Source: Deltaproteobacteria bacterium
Lineage (GTDB): Bacteria > Myxococcota_A > Polyangia > Nannocystales > Nannocystaceae
Assembly (NCBI GenBank): GCA_016709225.1
Contig: JADJEE010000002.1
Coordinates: forward strand, 620,001 to 684,000
Direction of reading: 5' to 3'
Length of the DNA stretch: 64,000 nucleotides
Shown here: piece by piece, positions 8,836 to 18,306 of the stretch
Layout of the letters: each line of letters opens with the position of its first letter
Position numbering within the stretch: the first letter of the stretch is position 1
Notes under the pieces: model-generated
The model's database searches: none
Told to the model about the DNA's origin: nothing
What the model saw: the letters and a program-made list of their open reading frames with translations, nothing else
Made by a program: the position numbers and the translations under genes

Positions 8836-11243
8836 CCAAGGCCTGGCGCCGCCGCCTGCTGCTCATCGCGACCACCGTGGTGATCGCGGGCGCGTGGCTG
8901 TCGTGGCGACGCCTGTGGGACGACCTGCGTGAGCGCGCCGGCGAGCCCAGCGACGCGCTCGAGGATCGGTGGTTCGATGGCCAGCGCGTGCTCGACCGCA
9001 ACGGCGCGCTGCTGCGCGAGCTGCCGACCGACCACAACCGACGCGGTCGCCCGCTGACCCGCGGCGAGCTCGGGGAGCGGCTCGTGACCGCGACGCTCGT
9101 CAGCGAGGACCGCTCGTTCTTCGAGCACGACGGCATCGACCGCGCCGCGCTCGCGCGCGCGCTCGAGCAGAACCTGCGGCACACGCGTCTGGTCTCGGGC
9201 GCCAGCACCATCACGCAACAGCTGGTGAAGCTGCTCGACACCCGCGGCGTGCCCGGCGACCGCGATCTCGAGCTCAAGCTGCGCGAGGCCGCACGCGCGC
9301 AGAACCTCGAGGAGGTGCTCGACAAGGACACCATCTTGGTCGAGTACATGAACCGGCTGCCGTACGGCCACGGCCTGGTGGGGCCCGAGGCGGCCGCGCA
9401 GGGCTACTTCGGGGTGCGCAGCCGTGACCTGTCGTGGGCCCAGGCCGCGCTGCTCGCGGTGCTGCCCCGGGCGCCCTCGGCCCTCGATCCGGCCAAGCAC
9501 CTCGCACGCGCGGTGCTGCGTCAGCGGGCGCTGCTGCACGAGTTGCACGGCGCCGGTCACCTCGACGACGACGCGCTGGCGCGGGCCCTGGCCGAGCCGC
9601 TCGAGGTGCAGACCATCGAGCACCCGTTCTTCGCGCCGCACTTCATCGCGATGCTGCAGGCGGAGTCGCGACTCGCCGAGCACGGGGTCACTCGCACCAC
9701 CCTCGATCTTCGATTGCAGCGCGACGTCGAGGGGCTGGTGCGCACCCACCTGGCGGCGATCGGCGAGCACGGCGTCGGCAATGCCGCGGTGATGGTGGTC
9801 GACAACGCCAGCGGCGACGTGCTCGCCTACGTCGGCAGCGCCGACCCCGAGTCGCTCGACATCGACGGCGCGGTCGACATGGTGCGCGCACGTCGACAGC
9901 CCGGTTCGACGCTCAAGCCCTTCGTGGTGGCCGCGGCGTTGGCCGCCGGCCACAGCCCGACCGAGCTGCTCGCCGATGTGCCGACCGAGTTCATCGAGGG
10001 CGGCGGTCAGGCGTGGGCGCCGGGCAACTTCGATGGCGGCCACGTCGGCCCCATCGCGCTGCGCGAGGCGCTGGCGGCCAGCCTCAACGTGCCGATGGTG
10101 CGGCTCGCCGCGGAGCTCGGCGCCGCGCGGCTGCTCGCGCAGCTGCACGCGCTGGGCTTTGGCAGCCTCGATCGCGAGGCCGACCACTACGGCCTGTCAA
10201 TCGCGCTCGGCACCGGCGAGGTCGAGCTGCGCGAGCTCGCGGCGGCGTACGTCACCCTCGCGCGCGGCGGCGAGTCGATCCCGCTGCGCGTCGATCTCGA
10301 CCAGGCAGTGCCGGCCGGCGTGCGCGTGATCGATGCCGGCGTCGCCGCAGCGGTCACCGACGCGCTGTCGGATCCCCTCGCGCGCGTGCGCTTGCTCGAG
10401 GGCCGCAGCCCGTTCGACATCGGCTTCGCGCTCGCGGCCAAGACCGGCACCAGCTCGGGATATCGCGACGCGTGGACCGCGGGCTACACCCACGAGCGCA
10501 CGGTGGTCGTGTGGGTCGGCAACGCCGACGGCCGTGCGACGCGACAGGTCACGGGCGCCGGTGGTGCTGGGCCGCTGTTCGCCGACGTGATGCGCCGCGC
10601 GATGCTCGACGTACCGACCCGCGCGCCGCTGCTGGCCCACGATGCGCTCGAGCGCGTCGAGGTCTGCGCGCTGTCGGGTACGCGCCCGCACGACGACTGC
10701 CTCGACCGTGTGGTGCGGGGCTTCGTACCGGGCGCGGCCCCCCAGGCCGCGTGCACGATCCACCGCCGCGCCACGCCGGTCGCCCGCGCCCGCGACGGTC
10801 GCATGCGCTGGCGCTGTGACGGCCACGGTGAGGTGGTCGCGCGCATGCCCGCCGAGCTGCGCACCTGGCTTCAGGGTCTGCCCGATGGCGCCCCTGGCCG
10901 CGACGCCGACGGCCTCCCGTGGCTGGCCGACGATCGCGTCGACGGTTGCGACGACGGCGAGCACGGCCCGCCCACGCTCACGATCACGGCCCCGCTCGCG
11001 GGCAGCGTGCTGCCGCGCGCGACCCCCGGGATCGCCGATCGCATCGAGCTCGCCGCCGCCACGGGTGGCGGCCTCGACGTCGATGCGGTCGACTTCGTGC
11101 TCGACGGCCGCGTCGTCGCCACCGCCCGCGGGCGCCTGATCGCCCGCGTCGCGGTCGGCCCGGGCGATCACGAGCTGTACGCACGGCCCCACGACGGCGA
11201 TCGCACCGCGGTCGCCGAGCGGATCCACTTCAGCGTGCGCTGA
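8832..11243 (+). CDS. pbpC: Penicillin-binding protein 1C
   Basis: An 803-residue inner-membrane peptidoglycan synthase with one N-terminal membrane helix. The glycosyltransferase (GT51) domain has catalytic Glu92 in EDRSFFEHDG and the GASTITQQLVK block. The transpeptidase domain shows STLK (Ser359-Lys362), SLN (417-419) and KTG (537-539). A C-terminal beta domain (about 700-803) fits the PBP1C-specific extension. The GTG start overlaps the alpha-2-macroglobulin stop as GTGA, so the two are translationally coupled. The pair fits the known idea that PBP1C repairs the wall while the macroglobulin neutralises attacking proteases. Confidence 0.93.
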   Translation: MTKAWRRRLLLIATTVVIAGAWLSWRRLWDDLRERAGEPSDALEDRWFDGQRVLDRNGALLRELPTDHNRRGRPLTRGELGERLVTATLVSEDRSFFEHDGIDRAALARALEQNLRHTRLVSGASTITQQLVKLLDTRGVPGDRDLELKLREAARAQNLEEVLDKDTILVEYMNRLPYGHGLVGPEAAAQGYFGVRSRDLSWAQAALLAVLPRAPSALDPAKHLARAVLRQRALLHELHGAGHLDDDALARALAEPLEVQTIEHPFFAPHFIAMLQAESRLAEHGVTRTTLDLRLQRDVEGLVRTHLAAIGEHGVGNAAVMVVDNASGDVLAYVGSADPESLDIDGAVDMVRARRQPGSTLKPFVVAAALAAGHSPTELLADVPTEFIEGGGQAWAPGNFDGGHVGPIALREALAASLNVPMVRLAAELGAARLLAQLHALGFGSLDREADHYGLSIALGTGEVELRELAAAYVTLARGGESIPLRVDLDQAVPAGVRVIDAGVAAAVTDALSDPLARVRLLEGRSPFDIGFALAAKTGTSSGYRDAWTAGYTHERTVVVWVGNADGRATRQVTGAGGAGPLFADVMRRAMLDVPTRAPLLAHDALERVEVCALSGTRPHDDCLDRVVRGFVPGAAPQAACTIHRRATPVARARDGRMRWRCDGHGEVVARMPAELRTWLQGLPDGAPGRDADGLPWLADDRVDGCDDGEHGPPTLTITAPLAGSVLPRATPGIADRIELAAATGGGLDVDAVDFVLDGRVVATARGRLIARVAVGPGDHELYARPHDGDRTAVAERIHFSVR

Positions 11244-11440
11244 CCCGCCCGCTCGCCTGGACGGCACGGGGTCGACCGGAGCGCGCGCGGCGGTGCGACG
11301 CGGCCGGCCGGGCTCGCGCCGCGGGCATGCACCCGGTCGATCGGGGACAATGCCCCGCACGGGCGCCACCACCGCCCCGCACGATCGGCACTTGCTGTCG
11401 CGGCGTCCGCAGTTTTGGCGGATGATGGCCATCCAACTCC

Positions 11441-12532
11441 ATGCGGGCCGACACGATGACGACGATGCCGATGCGACGAACACGGGGCGTGCGAGCGATG
11501 GGCGGCGTGCTGTCGGGGCTGTGGCTGGCCGCGTGCAGCTCCGACCCCAACGCGGTCGCGAGCGAGACGACCTCCGACACGAACGGCGGGGTCACCATGA
11601 CCGCGGCGGGTCAGGAGTCCGAGGGCAGCGGCGCAGGCACGACCGGAGCGACCACGACCGCCAGCACGACGGCGACCGACACCACCACCACCACGGGCTC
11701 GAGCAGCGAGGGCTTCGATCCGCCGGTCAACTTCGACCTCGGCGGCAACCCCGACTCGCCGCCCGGCCTCGACAGTGGCTGCCACGCGGTCGACTTCCTG
11801 TTCGTGATCGACAACTCCGGCAGCATGTCGGCGCAGCAGGCCCAGCTGCTCAACAGCTTCAACGGCTTCATCACCGCGATCCAGGACTCGCTGGATCAGG
11901 TCGACTCCTATCACGTCGGGGTCATCACCAGCGACAACTACACCGGCAACGCGCCGGGCTGTCAGACCATCGGCGATCTCGTCAGCGAGACCCATGGCTT
12001 CGACGCGGCCAACCAGGTCTGCACGCCGTTCGCCGACGGCTATCGCTTCGCGACCGACGACGACGACCTGATCGAGAAGTTCCCTTGCATGGCCCACGTC
12101 GGCACCGGCGGCAGCCCCATCGAGCAGCCGGTGACCGCACTCATCGCCGCGCTCGACCCCGCGAAGGCCGTCAACGGCGGCTGCAACGAGCAGTTCATCC
12201 GCGACGAGGCCATCTTGGTGGTGGTGATCGTGACCGACGATCCGCCGTACCAGTTCGACATGGACGACGCCCATCCCAACACCGACACCACGATGTGGCA
12301 CGACCTGGTGGTCGAGGGGAAGAACGGCAACGAAGAGGCCATCGTCGTCATCGGCTTCATCCCGTGGATGAACATCGCCTGCACCGCGGCCGAGAGCCCC
12401 AACCTCATCGGCTTCGTCGACTCGTTCGGCGAGCGCGGCGTGAAGGCCAGCGTGTGCGAGCCCGACTACGGGCCGCTGTTCGCCGCCGCCATCGACACCA
12501 TCGAAGGTACCTGCAGCAACTTCACCCCCTGA
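11441..12532 (+). CDS. VWA-domain lipoprotein
   Basis: A 363-residue probable lipoprotein. A signal peptide ends in a LAAC lipobox near residue 32, then a Thr/Ser/Gly-rich linker (about 35-95) and a von Willebrand factor A-like domain. The metal-ion-dependent adhesion site is visible as DNSGSMS near residue 126, followed by a TDD segment (about residue 265) that fits another MIDAS loop. Several paired Cys suggest disulfides outside the cytoplasm. Such proteins are common and largely uncharacterised in myxobacteria; an adhesive or binding role is likely. The start is uncertain because several in-frame ATGs follow 11441 and no strong ribosome site is seen. Confidence 0.72.
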   Translation: MRADTMTTMPMRRTRGVRAMGGVLSGLWLAACSSDPNAVASETTSDTNGGVTMTAAGQESEGSGAGTTGATTTASTTATDTTTTTGSSSEGFDPPVNFDLGGNPDSPPGLDSGCHAVDFLFVIDNSGSMSAQQAQLLNSFNGFITAIQDSLDQVDSYHVGVITSDNYTGNAPGCQTIGDLVSETHGFDAANQVCTPFADGYRFATDDDDLIEKFPCMAHVGTGGSPIEQPVTALIAALDPAKAVNGGCNEQFIRDEAILVVVIVTDDPPYQFDMDDAHPNTDTTMWHDLVVEGKNGNEEAIVVIGFIPWMNIACTAAESPNLIGFVDSFGERGVKASVCEPDYGPLFAAAIDTIEGTCSNFTP

Positions 12533-12607
12533 AGCCCTCCCGGGCCACCACCGACCGCCGCATCGGGCCCCCCGTAAGGGTGACGCGGCGGGACCGTTTG
12601 CACCGTC

Positions 12608-13726
12608 GTGCAGCTCGCGATCGCCCCCCTGCTCCTGCTCGTGGCACTCGCCGGCCCGGCCCCCGCGCGCGACGCCGATGCCGGCGAGGCCCAGCGCCTC
12701 TACACCCTGGGTGAGCGCGCGATGGGTGAGGGCCAGCCGACCCGCGCGGTTCCACTGTGGCGACAAGCCATCGTCGCGCTGCCGCAGACCTCCGCCTACG
12801 ATCGCCTGCGTCACCGCTTGGTGCTGCGACTCGGCTATGGCCTGATGGCCGCGTGGGAGCGCAGCGGCGATCGCCGCTACCTCCTCGATGCGCAGCGGCT
12901 GCTCGAGCGCTACGTCGAGCGGCACGAGGCCATCTTCGGCGACGATGCCCGGGCGCGCGCCGAGCGGGGCGAGGTCTACGAGCAACTCTACGAGGTGGAG
13001 CGTCGCGCCACACCGCCGGCGGCGAACGACGACGACGGCACCGCGGCCGCGAGCACCACGAAGGACGAGCGGGGCCCCGACGCGCGGGGCCTGAAGCGCG
13101 TGGTGCGAGTGAAGACCCGTCGCTGGCATCCGCCGACCCACGACGATGCTCGCGTGCACGAGTGGATCGCCGGGCCGCAGACCTCCGTCGAGACCGGGCT
13201 CGTGATGACGGCGCCGACCCTACAGCCCCTCGATCCGCCGCGGGCCTACGTGCGCCTCGCGGGCCCGGTCGGCGGCGGCGACGATCGCAGCGGCGGCGAC
13301 GATCGCGGGCGTGGCCGGCGGTCGCTCGCGCGGGCGGCCCTCCTCGCGGCCCGGCCCGCCCTGCGCGCGTGCTTCAGCGACGCCTTCGCACGCTCGCCCC
13401 ACGACGTCGTCCGCACCGCCGTGCGGCTGGAGCTCGGCGACGACGGACGCATCCGGGCCGCCGACGTGGTCGGCGAGGATGTGATCGACGCGGCCGGCAG
13501 CGCATGCGTCGAGCAACAGCTGGCCTCGGTCGCGCTCGATGCCGGCGATCACGGACAAGACACCCTGGAGCTGCCGCTGGTGTTCTTCTGGAAGGACGCC
13601 CGCATGCTCGACGAGGCCAACGGCGTGATCGTTCGCGACCACTGGGACAGCTGGCAGCGCCCGCGCGAGCTCAACCATGGCGCGATGGGCTTCCTGCCGC
13701 CGGTCGATCAGTTCAAGGGCCACTGA
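12608..13726 (+). CDS. Exported TPR-like protein with AgmX/PglI-like C-terminal domain
   Basis: A 372-residue protein starting with GTG and a clear signal peptide (VQLAIAPLLLLVALAGPAPA). Residues about 26-130 are helical and TPR-like (AQRLYTLGERAMGEG, YLLDAQRLLERYVERH). A low-complexity segment (about 135-165) follows. The C-terminal part, LRACFSDAF ... VRLELGDDGRI ... CVEQQLASV, resembles the domain at the ends of myxobacterial gliding and TonB-like proteins (AgmX/PglI type), which share the C-x-F and dG-x-i pattern. Function is not known. It starts 75 bases after the VWA lipoprotein on the same strand and may be co-transcribed with it. Confidence 0.6.
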   Translation: MQLAIAPLLLLVALAGPAPARDADAGEAQRLYTLGERAMGEGQPTRAVPLWRQAIVALPQTSAYDRLRHRLVLRLGYGLMAAWERSGDRRYLLDAQRLLERYVERHEAIFGDDARARAERGEVYEQLYEVERRATPPAANDDDGTAAASTTKDERGPDARGLKRVVRVKTRRWHPPTHDDARVHEWIAGPQTSVETGLVMTAPTLQPLDPPRAYVRLAGPVGGGDDRSGGDDRGRGRRSLARAALLAARPALRACFSDAFARSPHDVVRTAVRLELGDDGRIRAADVVGEDVIDAAGSACVEQQLASVALDAGDHGQDTLELPLVFFWKDARMLDEANGVIVRDHWDSWQRPRELNHGAMGFLPPVDQFKGH

Positions 13727-13760
13727 CGCGGGCGCGAGCCGGTCGCAGGTCGCAAGGGTG

Positions 13761-14993
13761 TCACGACGGCGGCAGCTCGTAGCGCGCGAAGTACTGCCGC
13801 ATCAACCATCGCCGGAACCAGCGGTTGATCCGCGGCAGGTCCACGCACCAGCGCCCCCACAGCACCAGCGAGTGGGGCCCCAGGCTCACGCCGTAGGCGA
13901 AGCGAGGCCGGAAGCGATGCGGGTGCAGCGGTGGCACCTGCTCCGCCGACTCCGCCGAGAGCACGGCCGCGACGTTGCGGGCAACCACCTTGGCCTGCCA
14001 GAGGCACTCGATGGCGCGCTGCATCGTCGGCCACTCGCCCTCACCACCGACGATGCGCACCGCATCGCCACAGGCGAAGATGGTCGGATCGTCGCGCTCG
14101 CGGCTGGCGAAGCACTGCAGCGTCGGGGACACCGCCAACCACCCCTGTGCGGTCTTGGGCAGTGCGAGCGTCGCCAGCAGCGGCGCCGGACGGATGCCGC
14201 CGGCCCACATGGCGAGCGCACACGGCAGCACGCTCTCGCCATCGTTGGCATGCAGCGTGACCCTGCCCTCACCGACCGCGGCCACGCGGGTGCCGAGCCG
14301 CACGTCGACGCCGAGCGACGCGAGCACCTGGGCGACGCGCGCGGTGATCACCGGCTCGAGGTTCGGCACCAGCCGCGCGTCGGCGCCGACCAACGTCACG
14401 TGGGGCGCGCGGGGCCACGGTCTCGCCGGGCGATCGCGCAGCGCAGCCAGCTCCGCGGCCAGCTCGACGCCCGAGATGCCACCACCGATCACGACCAGCT
14501 CCGGCGTACCCTCGCCGGCTCCGAGCGCCTCGCCGAGCGCGGCCTGTAGCCGCTCGAATTGCGCCGCGCTCTTGTGCGACAGCAGGCGCTCGTGCCCGGG
14601 TAGCGACGGCGGCGGCACCAGCTCGCTGCCGACCGCCAGCACCAGCACCCGCGCCTCGAAGCGGCGACCGTCGGCGAGCACGACCGCATGCGCGTCGACG
14701 TCGACATCGGTGACCTCGCCCTGGACGAACCGCGTGCGCGGCTGCGCGTCGATCCACGCCGCGGTGTGCAGCAGCGAACGCGCGGCCGGCAACGCATCCA
14801 CCAGGCGCTCCTGCATCAGCGGGATGTAGCCATGTTCGCGCACACGATCGATGACGAGCACGCGCGGCGGACGATCGGCCAACCGACGCTGCAGCTGGTA
14901 CAGCACCTCGATGCCGGCGAAGCTAGCACCGACGATGATGACGTCGGCGTCGGGGCCCGACGTCGACGCCGCGGGCTCAGTCGCCGAAGACAT
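13761..14993 (-). CDS. NADH dehydrogenase (NDH-2)-like FAD oxidoreductase
   Basis: A 410-residue pyridine nucleotide-disulfide oxidoreductase fold protein. An FAD-binding motif near the N terminus (DVIIVGASFAGIE, about 17-29) and a second dinucleotide motif for NAD(P)H (ELVVIGGGISGVELA, about 165-180) are visible, with the FAD-contacting FACGDAVR near residue 315. The length and lack of redox Cys fit type II NADH:quinone oxidoreductases or close relatives; the C terminus carries a hydrophobic/Arg-rich tail (NRWFRRWLMRQYF) that could sit on the membrane. ATG 14993 overlaps the previous gene's end by 17 bases, indicating an operon. Confidence 0.8.
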   Translation of the reverse strand: MSSATEPAASTSGPDADVIIVGASFAGIEVLYQLQRRLADRPPRVLVIDRVREHGYIPLMQERLVDALPAARSLLHTAAWIDAQPRTRFVQGEVTDVDVDAHAVVLADGRRFEARVLVLAVGSELVPPPSLPGHERLLSHKSAAQFERLQAALGEALGAGEGTPELVVIGGGISGVELAAELAALRDRPARPWPRAPHVTLVGADARLVPNLEPVITARVAQVLASLGVDVRLGTRVAAVGEGRVTLHANDGESVLPCALAMWAGGIRPAPLLATLALPKTAQGWLAVSPTLQCFASRERDDPTIFACGDAVRIVGGEGEWPTMQRAIECLWQAKVVARNVAAVLSAESAEQVPPLHPHRFRPRFAYGVSLGPHSLVLWGRWCVDLPRINRWFRRWLMRQYFARYELPPS

Positions 14994-15813
14994 GGACCTT
15001 GTGCCGCACGCTGGCGGGGAAGCGCGCGCGGACGATCGCCTCCGCATCACGGCGGGTGTGTCGCGGGCTGCGGTGCACGAGCACCAAGGCATCGCCCTCG
15101 AAGCGTTCGGCGATCGCGATCAGCTCGTCGACGTGGGTGTGCCCCCAGCTGCGGGTCTGCTCGACCGAGCGGCGATCGTCCCACGCGGTGACCTCGTGCA
15201 CGAGCACCTTGGCCCGCTGCAGTCGTGGCTCCCGCTCGAACAGCTCGATCTGCGTGTCGCCGCTGACCGCCAGCACTGCCACCGTGTGCTCCTCCGTGGT
15301 CGAATCGCCCGCCGCACGCATGGCCGCCAGCTCGGCACCGCTGCGCCCGACCAGCTCGGGCAACAGACGCGCGGTGGTCCGCTCGACGATCCACGACAAC
15401 GACGGCACGCGATGCACCGAGCGCACGCAACTCGCCCGCACGCCGCGCCCGAGGTCGACGACATCGCCGGGTACGTGGGGCACCAGCTCGAGCGCCAGCT
15501 CGAAGCCCTCGATCTCGCTCCACGCCCCGAAGATGCGCCGCAGCGGCGCCTCGATCTCGGCGGGCACGTGTACCTGCGGTGGTGGCAGGCCTGCCAGCTG
15601 TCGCTGAGAGATGAGGTACGGCAGGCCACCCAGGTGATCCTGGTGGCCGTGCGTCACGAGGATCCGCGCGAAGCAAAGCTGGCCCCGCACGCTCCCGCCG
15701 ACGTCGAACATCAGGTCCAGCTCCGGCACCATCAGACAGGTCTGGATGCCGCCACGGGTCACGCCGCGCAGGGTCAAGCCTGCGACGGCCAGCTCGTCTT
15801 CGCCCTCCGTCAC
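14977..15813 (-). CDS. RNase Z-like metallo-beta-lactamase-fold hydrolase
   Basis: About 278 residues. The metal motif is THGHQDHLGG, the HxHxDH signature with Gln at the variable place; later His residues (HRVP, HEVT, HTHVDE, VHRSPRH) provide the other ligands typical of the RNase Z/arylsulfatase-like branch. This branch includes tRNA 3'-end endonucleases and phosphodiesterases; this protein lacks clear identity to housekeeping RNase Z, so substrate is unknown. I chose the GTG at 15813, just after the upstream stop; an in-frame longer start at 15891 would overlap that gene by 62 bases. It precedes the NDH-2-like gene with overlap. Confidence 0.75.
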   Translation of the reverse strand: MTEGEDELAVAGLTLRGVTRGGIQTCLMVPELDLMFDVGGSVRGQLCFARILVTHGHQDHLGGLPYLISQRQLAGLPPPQVHVPAEIEAPLRRIFGAWSEIEGFELALELVPHVPGDVVDLGRGVRASCVRSVHRVPSLSWIVERTTARLLPELVGRSGAELAAMRAAGDSTTEEHTVAVLAVSGDTQIELFEREPRLQRAKVLVHEVTAWDDRRSVEQTRSWGHTHVDELIAIAERFEGDALVLVHRSPRHTRRDAEAIVRARFPASVRHKVHVFGD

Positions 15814-15829
15814 CGATCGCGCCGCAGGC

Positions 15830-18142
15830 TCAGGCCACGAAGTTCCGGTTGGGGGTCCACAGCACCGTCGGCGCGGTGGCCTGCTGCGCACGGGCGCGGT
15901 GGCCAGTCGTGGCGCCCGCGCTCGCGCGCGGCGTCGCCATCAATGCGCGCGCGGCTGCGACGATCTTCTCCGGCGAGACCACCACGTGCTCCTCGAGGTG
16001 GATGTTCTGCGGGATCCCCGGCACCGGATCCTGGCCCAGCACCCGCGTGACGACGCCGTGGCCGAGCGTCTCGATCGTCGCGCCCTGGATCTCGCGGCCG
16101 AGGCTGGCGAACACGCGATCTTCGTGCACGACCAACAGGCGCCCGGTCTTGTTCACGCTCGCGAGCACGCAGTCCATGTCGGGCGGCACGATCGTGCGCA
16201 GGTCGATGACCTCGACGTCCACACCGGCGGCCGCCAGCTGCTCGACCGCGCTCGCCACGAACAGCGTCGAGCGCCCCCACGTCACGATGGTGAGGTCGCG
16301 GCCGGGCCGACGGATCGCCGCCTTGCCCAGCGGCACGCGGAAGTCGTCGGGCAGGTCGGGCGCGAAGCCCTCGAAGGCGATCGCACGCTTGAGCGCGGCG
16401 ACCTCCTTGGGATCGGTCGGCTCGCCCGGAAAGGCGTCGCCGAGGTTCATGCGATACAGCCCCTTGCTCTCGAACACCAGCACGGGTCCGGTGAACTCCG
16501 CCGCGGTCCGCAGCATGCCGTAGACATCGCGCGAGGTCGTCGGCGCGATGATCGTGAGGCCCGGGATCGACGCGTAGAAGCCCTCCATGCACATCGAGTG
16601 GTAGAGCGCGCCGCCGTGCAACGGCTCCACCGGCAGACGCACGATCACGTTGGCGTGGATGGTCCCGCCCGACGACCACAGTAGATTGCCCAGGTAGACC
16701 AGCTGGTGGAGCGTGTTGAGGCTGTAGTCGGAGAACTGGATCTCCGGCAGCGCGGTCGAGCCGGTGTGCAGCGCGAAGCCGATCGCGCTACCGACGATGT
16801 AGGGCTCGTTGATCGGCGCGTCCCTGACCTGCCGCGGGAACTCGTCCCACAGCCCACGGGTGGCCTGCATGACGCCGCCCTTGCGCGCGACGTCCTGTCC
16901 GTACAGCCAGGTGGTCGGGTTGGCGCGCAGGATCCCGCGCAGCGAGGCTCGCACCGCACCGTTGATCGAGATGACGGTCTGCCGCCCGACCTGCGGGGCC
17001 TCGTGCACCACGGGATACGGATCGCGCACGTGGTCGAACACCGTCGACGGATCGGGCTCGGGCTCGCTGGCCGCGGTCTCCATGGTGCCGACGATGTACG
17101 CATCGGCCTCGGTGCCGATGCGACCGAGGTCGTGGCGCGCGTAGTAGTCCTTGGTCGCGCCGTCCTTGCGGCGGATGATGTCCTCGGGCTGCAGCACACC
17201 GCAGCGCACCAGCGCCTCGCCGAAATCGATCAGCGGATCGAACTGGTCGAACTTGAACGTGACGTCGGCGGCCGAGCTGTGGTCGTTCAACCGCGAGAGG
17301 TTGCGGACCCACAGCAGCGCGGGGGCCTGCTGCGAACGGCAGAACTGCGCGGCACGGCGGGTGGTGTCGTAGACGTCGATGAAGTCGTTACCGTCGCAGG
17401 TGTAGTAGGCGAAGCCGAACGCGCGCGCATACGACTCGAAGTCGCGGATGCCGCGACCGTCTTCGGGTAGCACGCTGATCGCGACGTTGTTGTCGGTCAC
17501 GATGAGCAGCCACGGCAGCGACAGGATCGATGCGCCCGTCATGCCCTCGTGCACGTCGCCCTCGGCACAGGTGCCGTCGCCGACGATGCAAACCGTGAGC
17601 GCGTCCTCGATGCCGCGCACGCGGTAGCCGTGGGCGTAGCCGACCGACTTCGACACCTGCATGCCCAGCGCCGACTGCACCGGCAAGGTGTTGTGCCGCA
17701 TGTCGTTGAAGTGCGCGGTCATCTGGCGGCCGCCACTCCACGGATCGGTGCTGCGCGACAGCTGCTGGCGCATGTGATCGAGGTGGAAGTCGTCGTAGCC
17801 CCGCAGTCGCGACCACATCGCCAACAGCGACGCCGAGCGGTAGTGGCCGCAGATCGCGAAAGCGTCCGGGTCGGCCACGTCGGCGAACGCCAGCGCGCTC
17901 GCAGTGCCGTGGATCTCCTCGCCAGGGCCCCAGATCGCGAACTTCACCTGGCCCTTCAAGCACTCCTGGACCACGCGCTCGACGTGCAGACGCGCCATGC
18001 AGGCCTCGCGGTACGCCAGCCGCAGCCGCTCGGGCGTCAGCTCGGCAAACTCGGACAGCCGTGCGAGGTCGTACTGCAGCTCGCTTCCGCCGGGACCTGA
18101 TGCGTCGGGCATGACCACTTCGCTTTCTACGCGTCGACGCAT
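15830..18142 (-). CDS. Fused E1 alpha/beta 2-oxoacid dehydrogenase (branched-chain type)
   Basis: A 770-residue thiamine-diphosphate enzyme holding both E1 subunits in one chain. The alpha half (about 40-370) carries the ThDP motif GDG (188-190) ... NN (218-219), with a CAEGDVHEG segment typical of branched-chain 2-oxoacid dehydrogenase. The beta half (about 388-725) has the transketolase-like INGAVRASLRGIL start, DVARKGGVMQATRGL, and a C-terminal transketolase domain (ILRTIVPPD-like DLRTIVPPD). The reaction is oxidative decarboxylation of a 2-oxoacid with transfer to a lipoyl E2. No E2 or E3 gene is adjacent. An internal ATG at 18112 is an alternative start with a purine-rich upstream. Confidence 0.88.
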   Translation of the reverse strand: MRRRVESEVVMPDASGPGGSELQYDLARLSEFAELTPERLRLAYREACMARLHVERVVQECLKGQVKFAIWGPGEEIHGTASALAFADVADPDAFAICGHYRSASLLAMWSRLRGYDDFHLDHMRQQLSRSTDPWSGGRQMTAHFNDMRHNTLPVQSALGMQVSKSVGYAHGYRVRGIEDALTVCIVGDGTCAEGDVHEGMTGASILSLPWLLIVTDNNVAISVLPEDGRGIRDFESYARAFGFAYYTCDGNDFIDVYDTTRRAAQFCRSQQAPALLWVRNLSRLNDHSSAADVTFKFDQFDPLIDFGEALVRCGVLQPEDIIRRKDGATKDYYARHDLGRIGTEADAYIVGTMETAASEPEPDPSTVFDHVRDPYPVVHEAPQVGRQTVISINGAVRASLRGILRANPTTWLYGQDVARKGGVMQATRGLWDEFPRQVRDAPINEPYIVGSAIGFALHTGSTALPEIQFSDYSLNTLHQLVYLGNLLWSSGGTIHANVIVRLPVEPLHGGALYHSMCMEGFYASIPGLTIIAPTTSRDVYGMLRTAAEFTGPVLVFESKGLYRMNLGDAFPGEPTDPKEVAALKRAIAFEGFAPDLPDDFRVPLGKAAIRRPGRDLTIVTWGRSTLFVASAVEQLAAAGVDVEVIDLRTIVPPDMDCVLASVNKTGRLLVVHEDRVFASLGREIQGATIETLGHGVVTRVLGQDPVPGIPQNIHLEEHVVVSPEKIVAAARALMATPRASAGATTGHRARAQQATAPTVLWTPNRNFVA

Positions 18143-18211
18143 GACGCTCGGGCTCGAGCGGCTCGCGTGCGCGCGACGGGAGCCTATGCGAAAGCGGCGG
18201 GAGGGTAAATC

Positions 18212-18252
18212 GAGACCGGCCGCGCTCGCGGGAGCGAGGCGGCCGGTTTCTC
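18212..18252 (-). terminator. GC-rich hairpin after the FHA gene
   Basis: A 9-bp perfect stem (accggccgc / gcggccggt) with an inner 5-bp stem (cgctc / gagcg) lies between the FHA gene and the E1 gene, both on the minus strand. On the minus strand a short T-containing stretch follows. It probably ends transcription of the FHA gene, though the T tract is weak. Confidence 0.5.
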
Positions 18253-18306
18253 ACGGTGGAGATGTCGACGCGCGTGCACGCGCGCCGGCGCCCAGCGGCG
18301 CGCGCC

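Noticed and set aside
18212..18252. The GC-rich hairpin as a small RNA or attachment site.
   Set aside because: Placed at the end of a gene with no integrase or tRNA nearby; it is better explained as a terminator.
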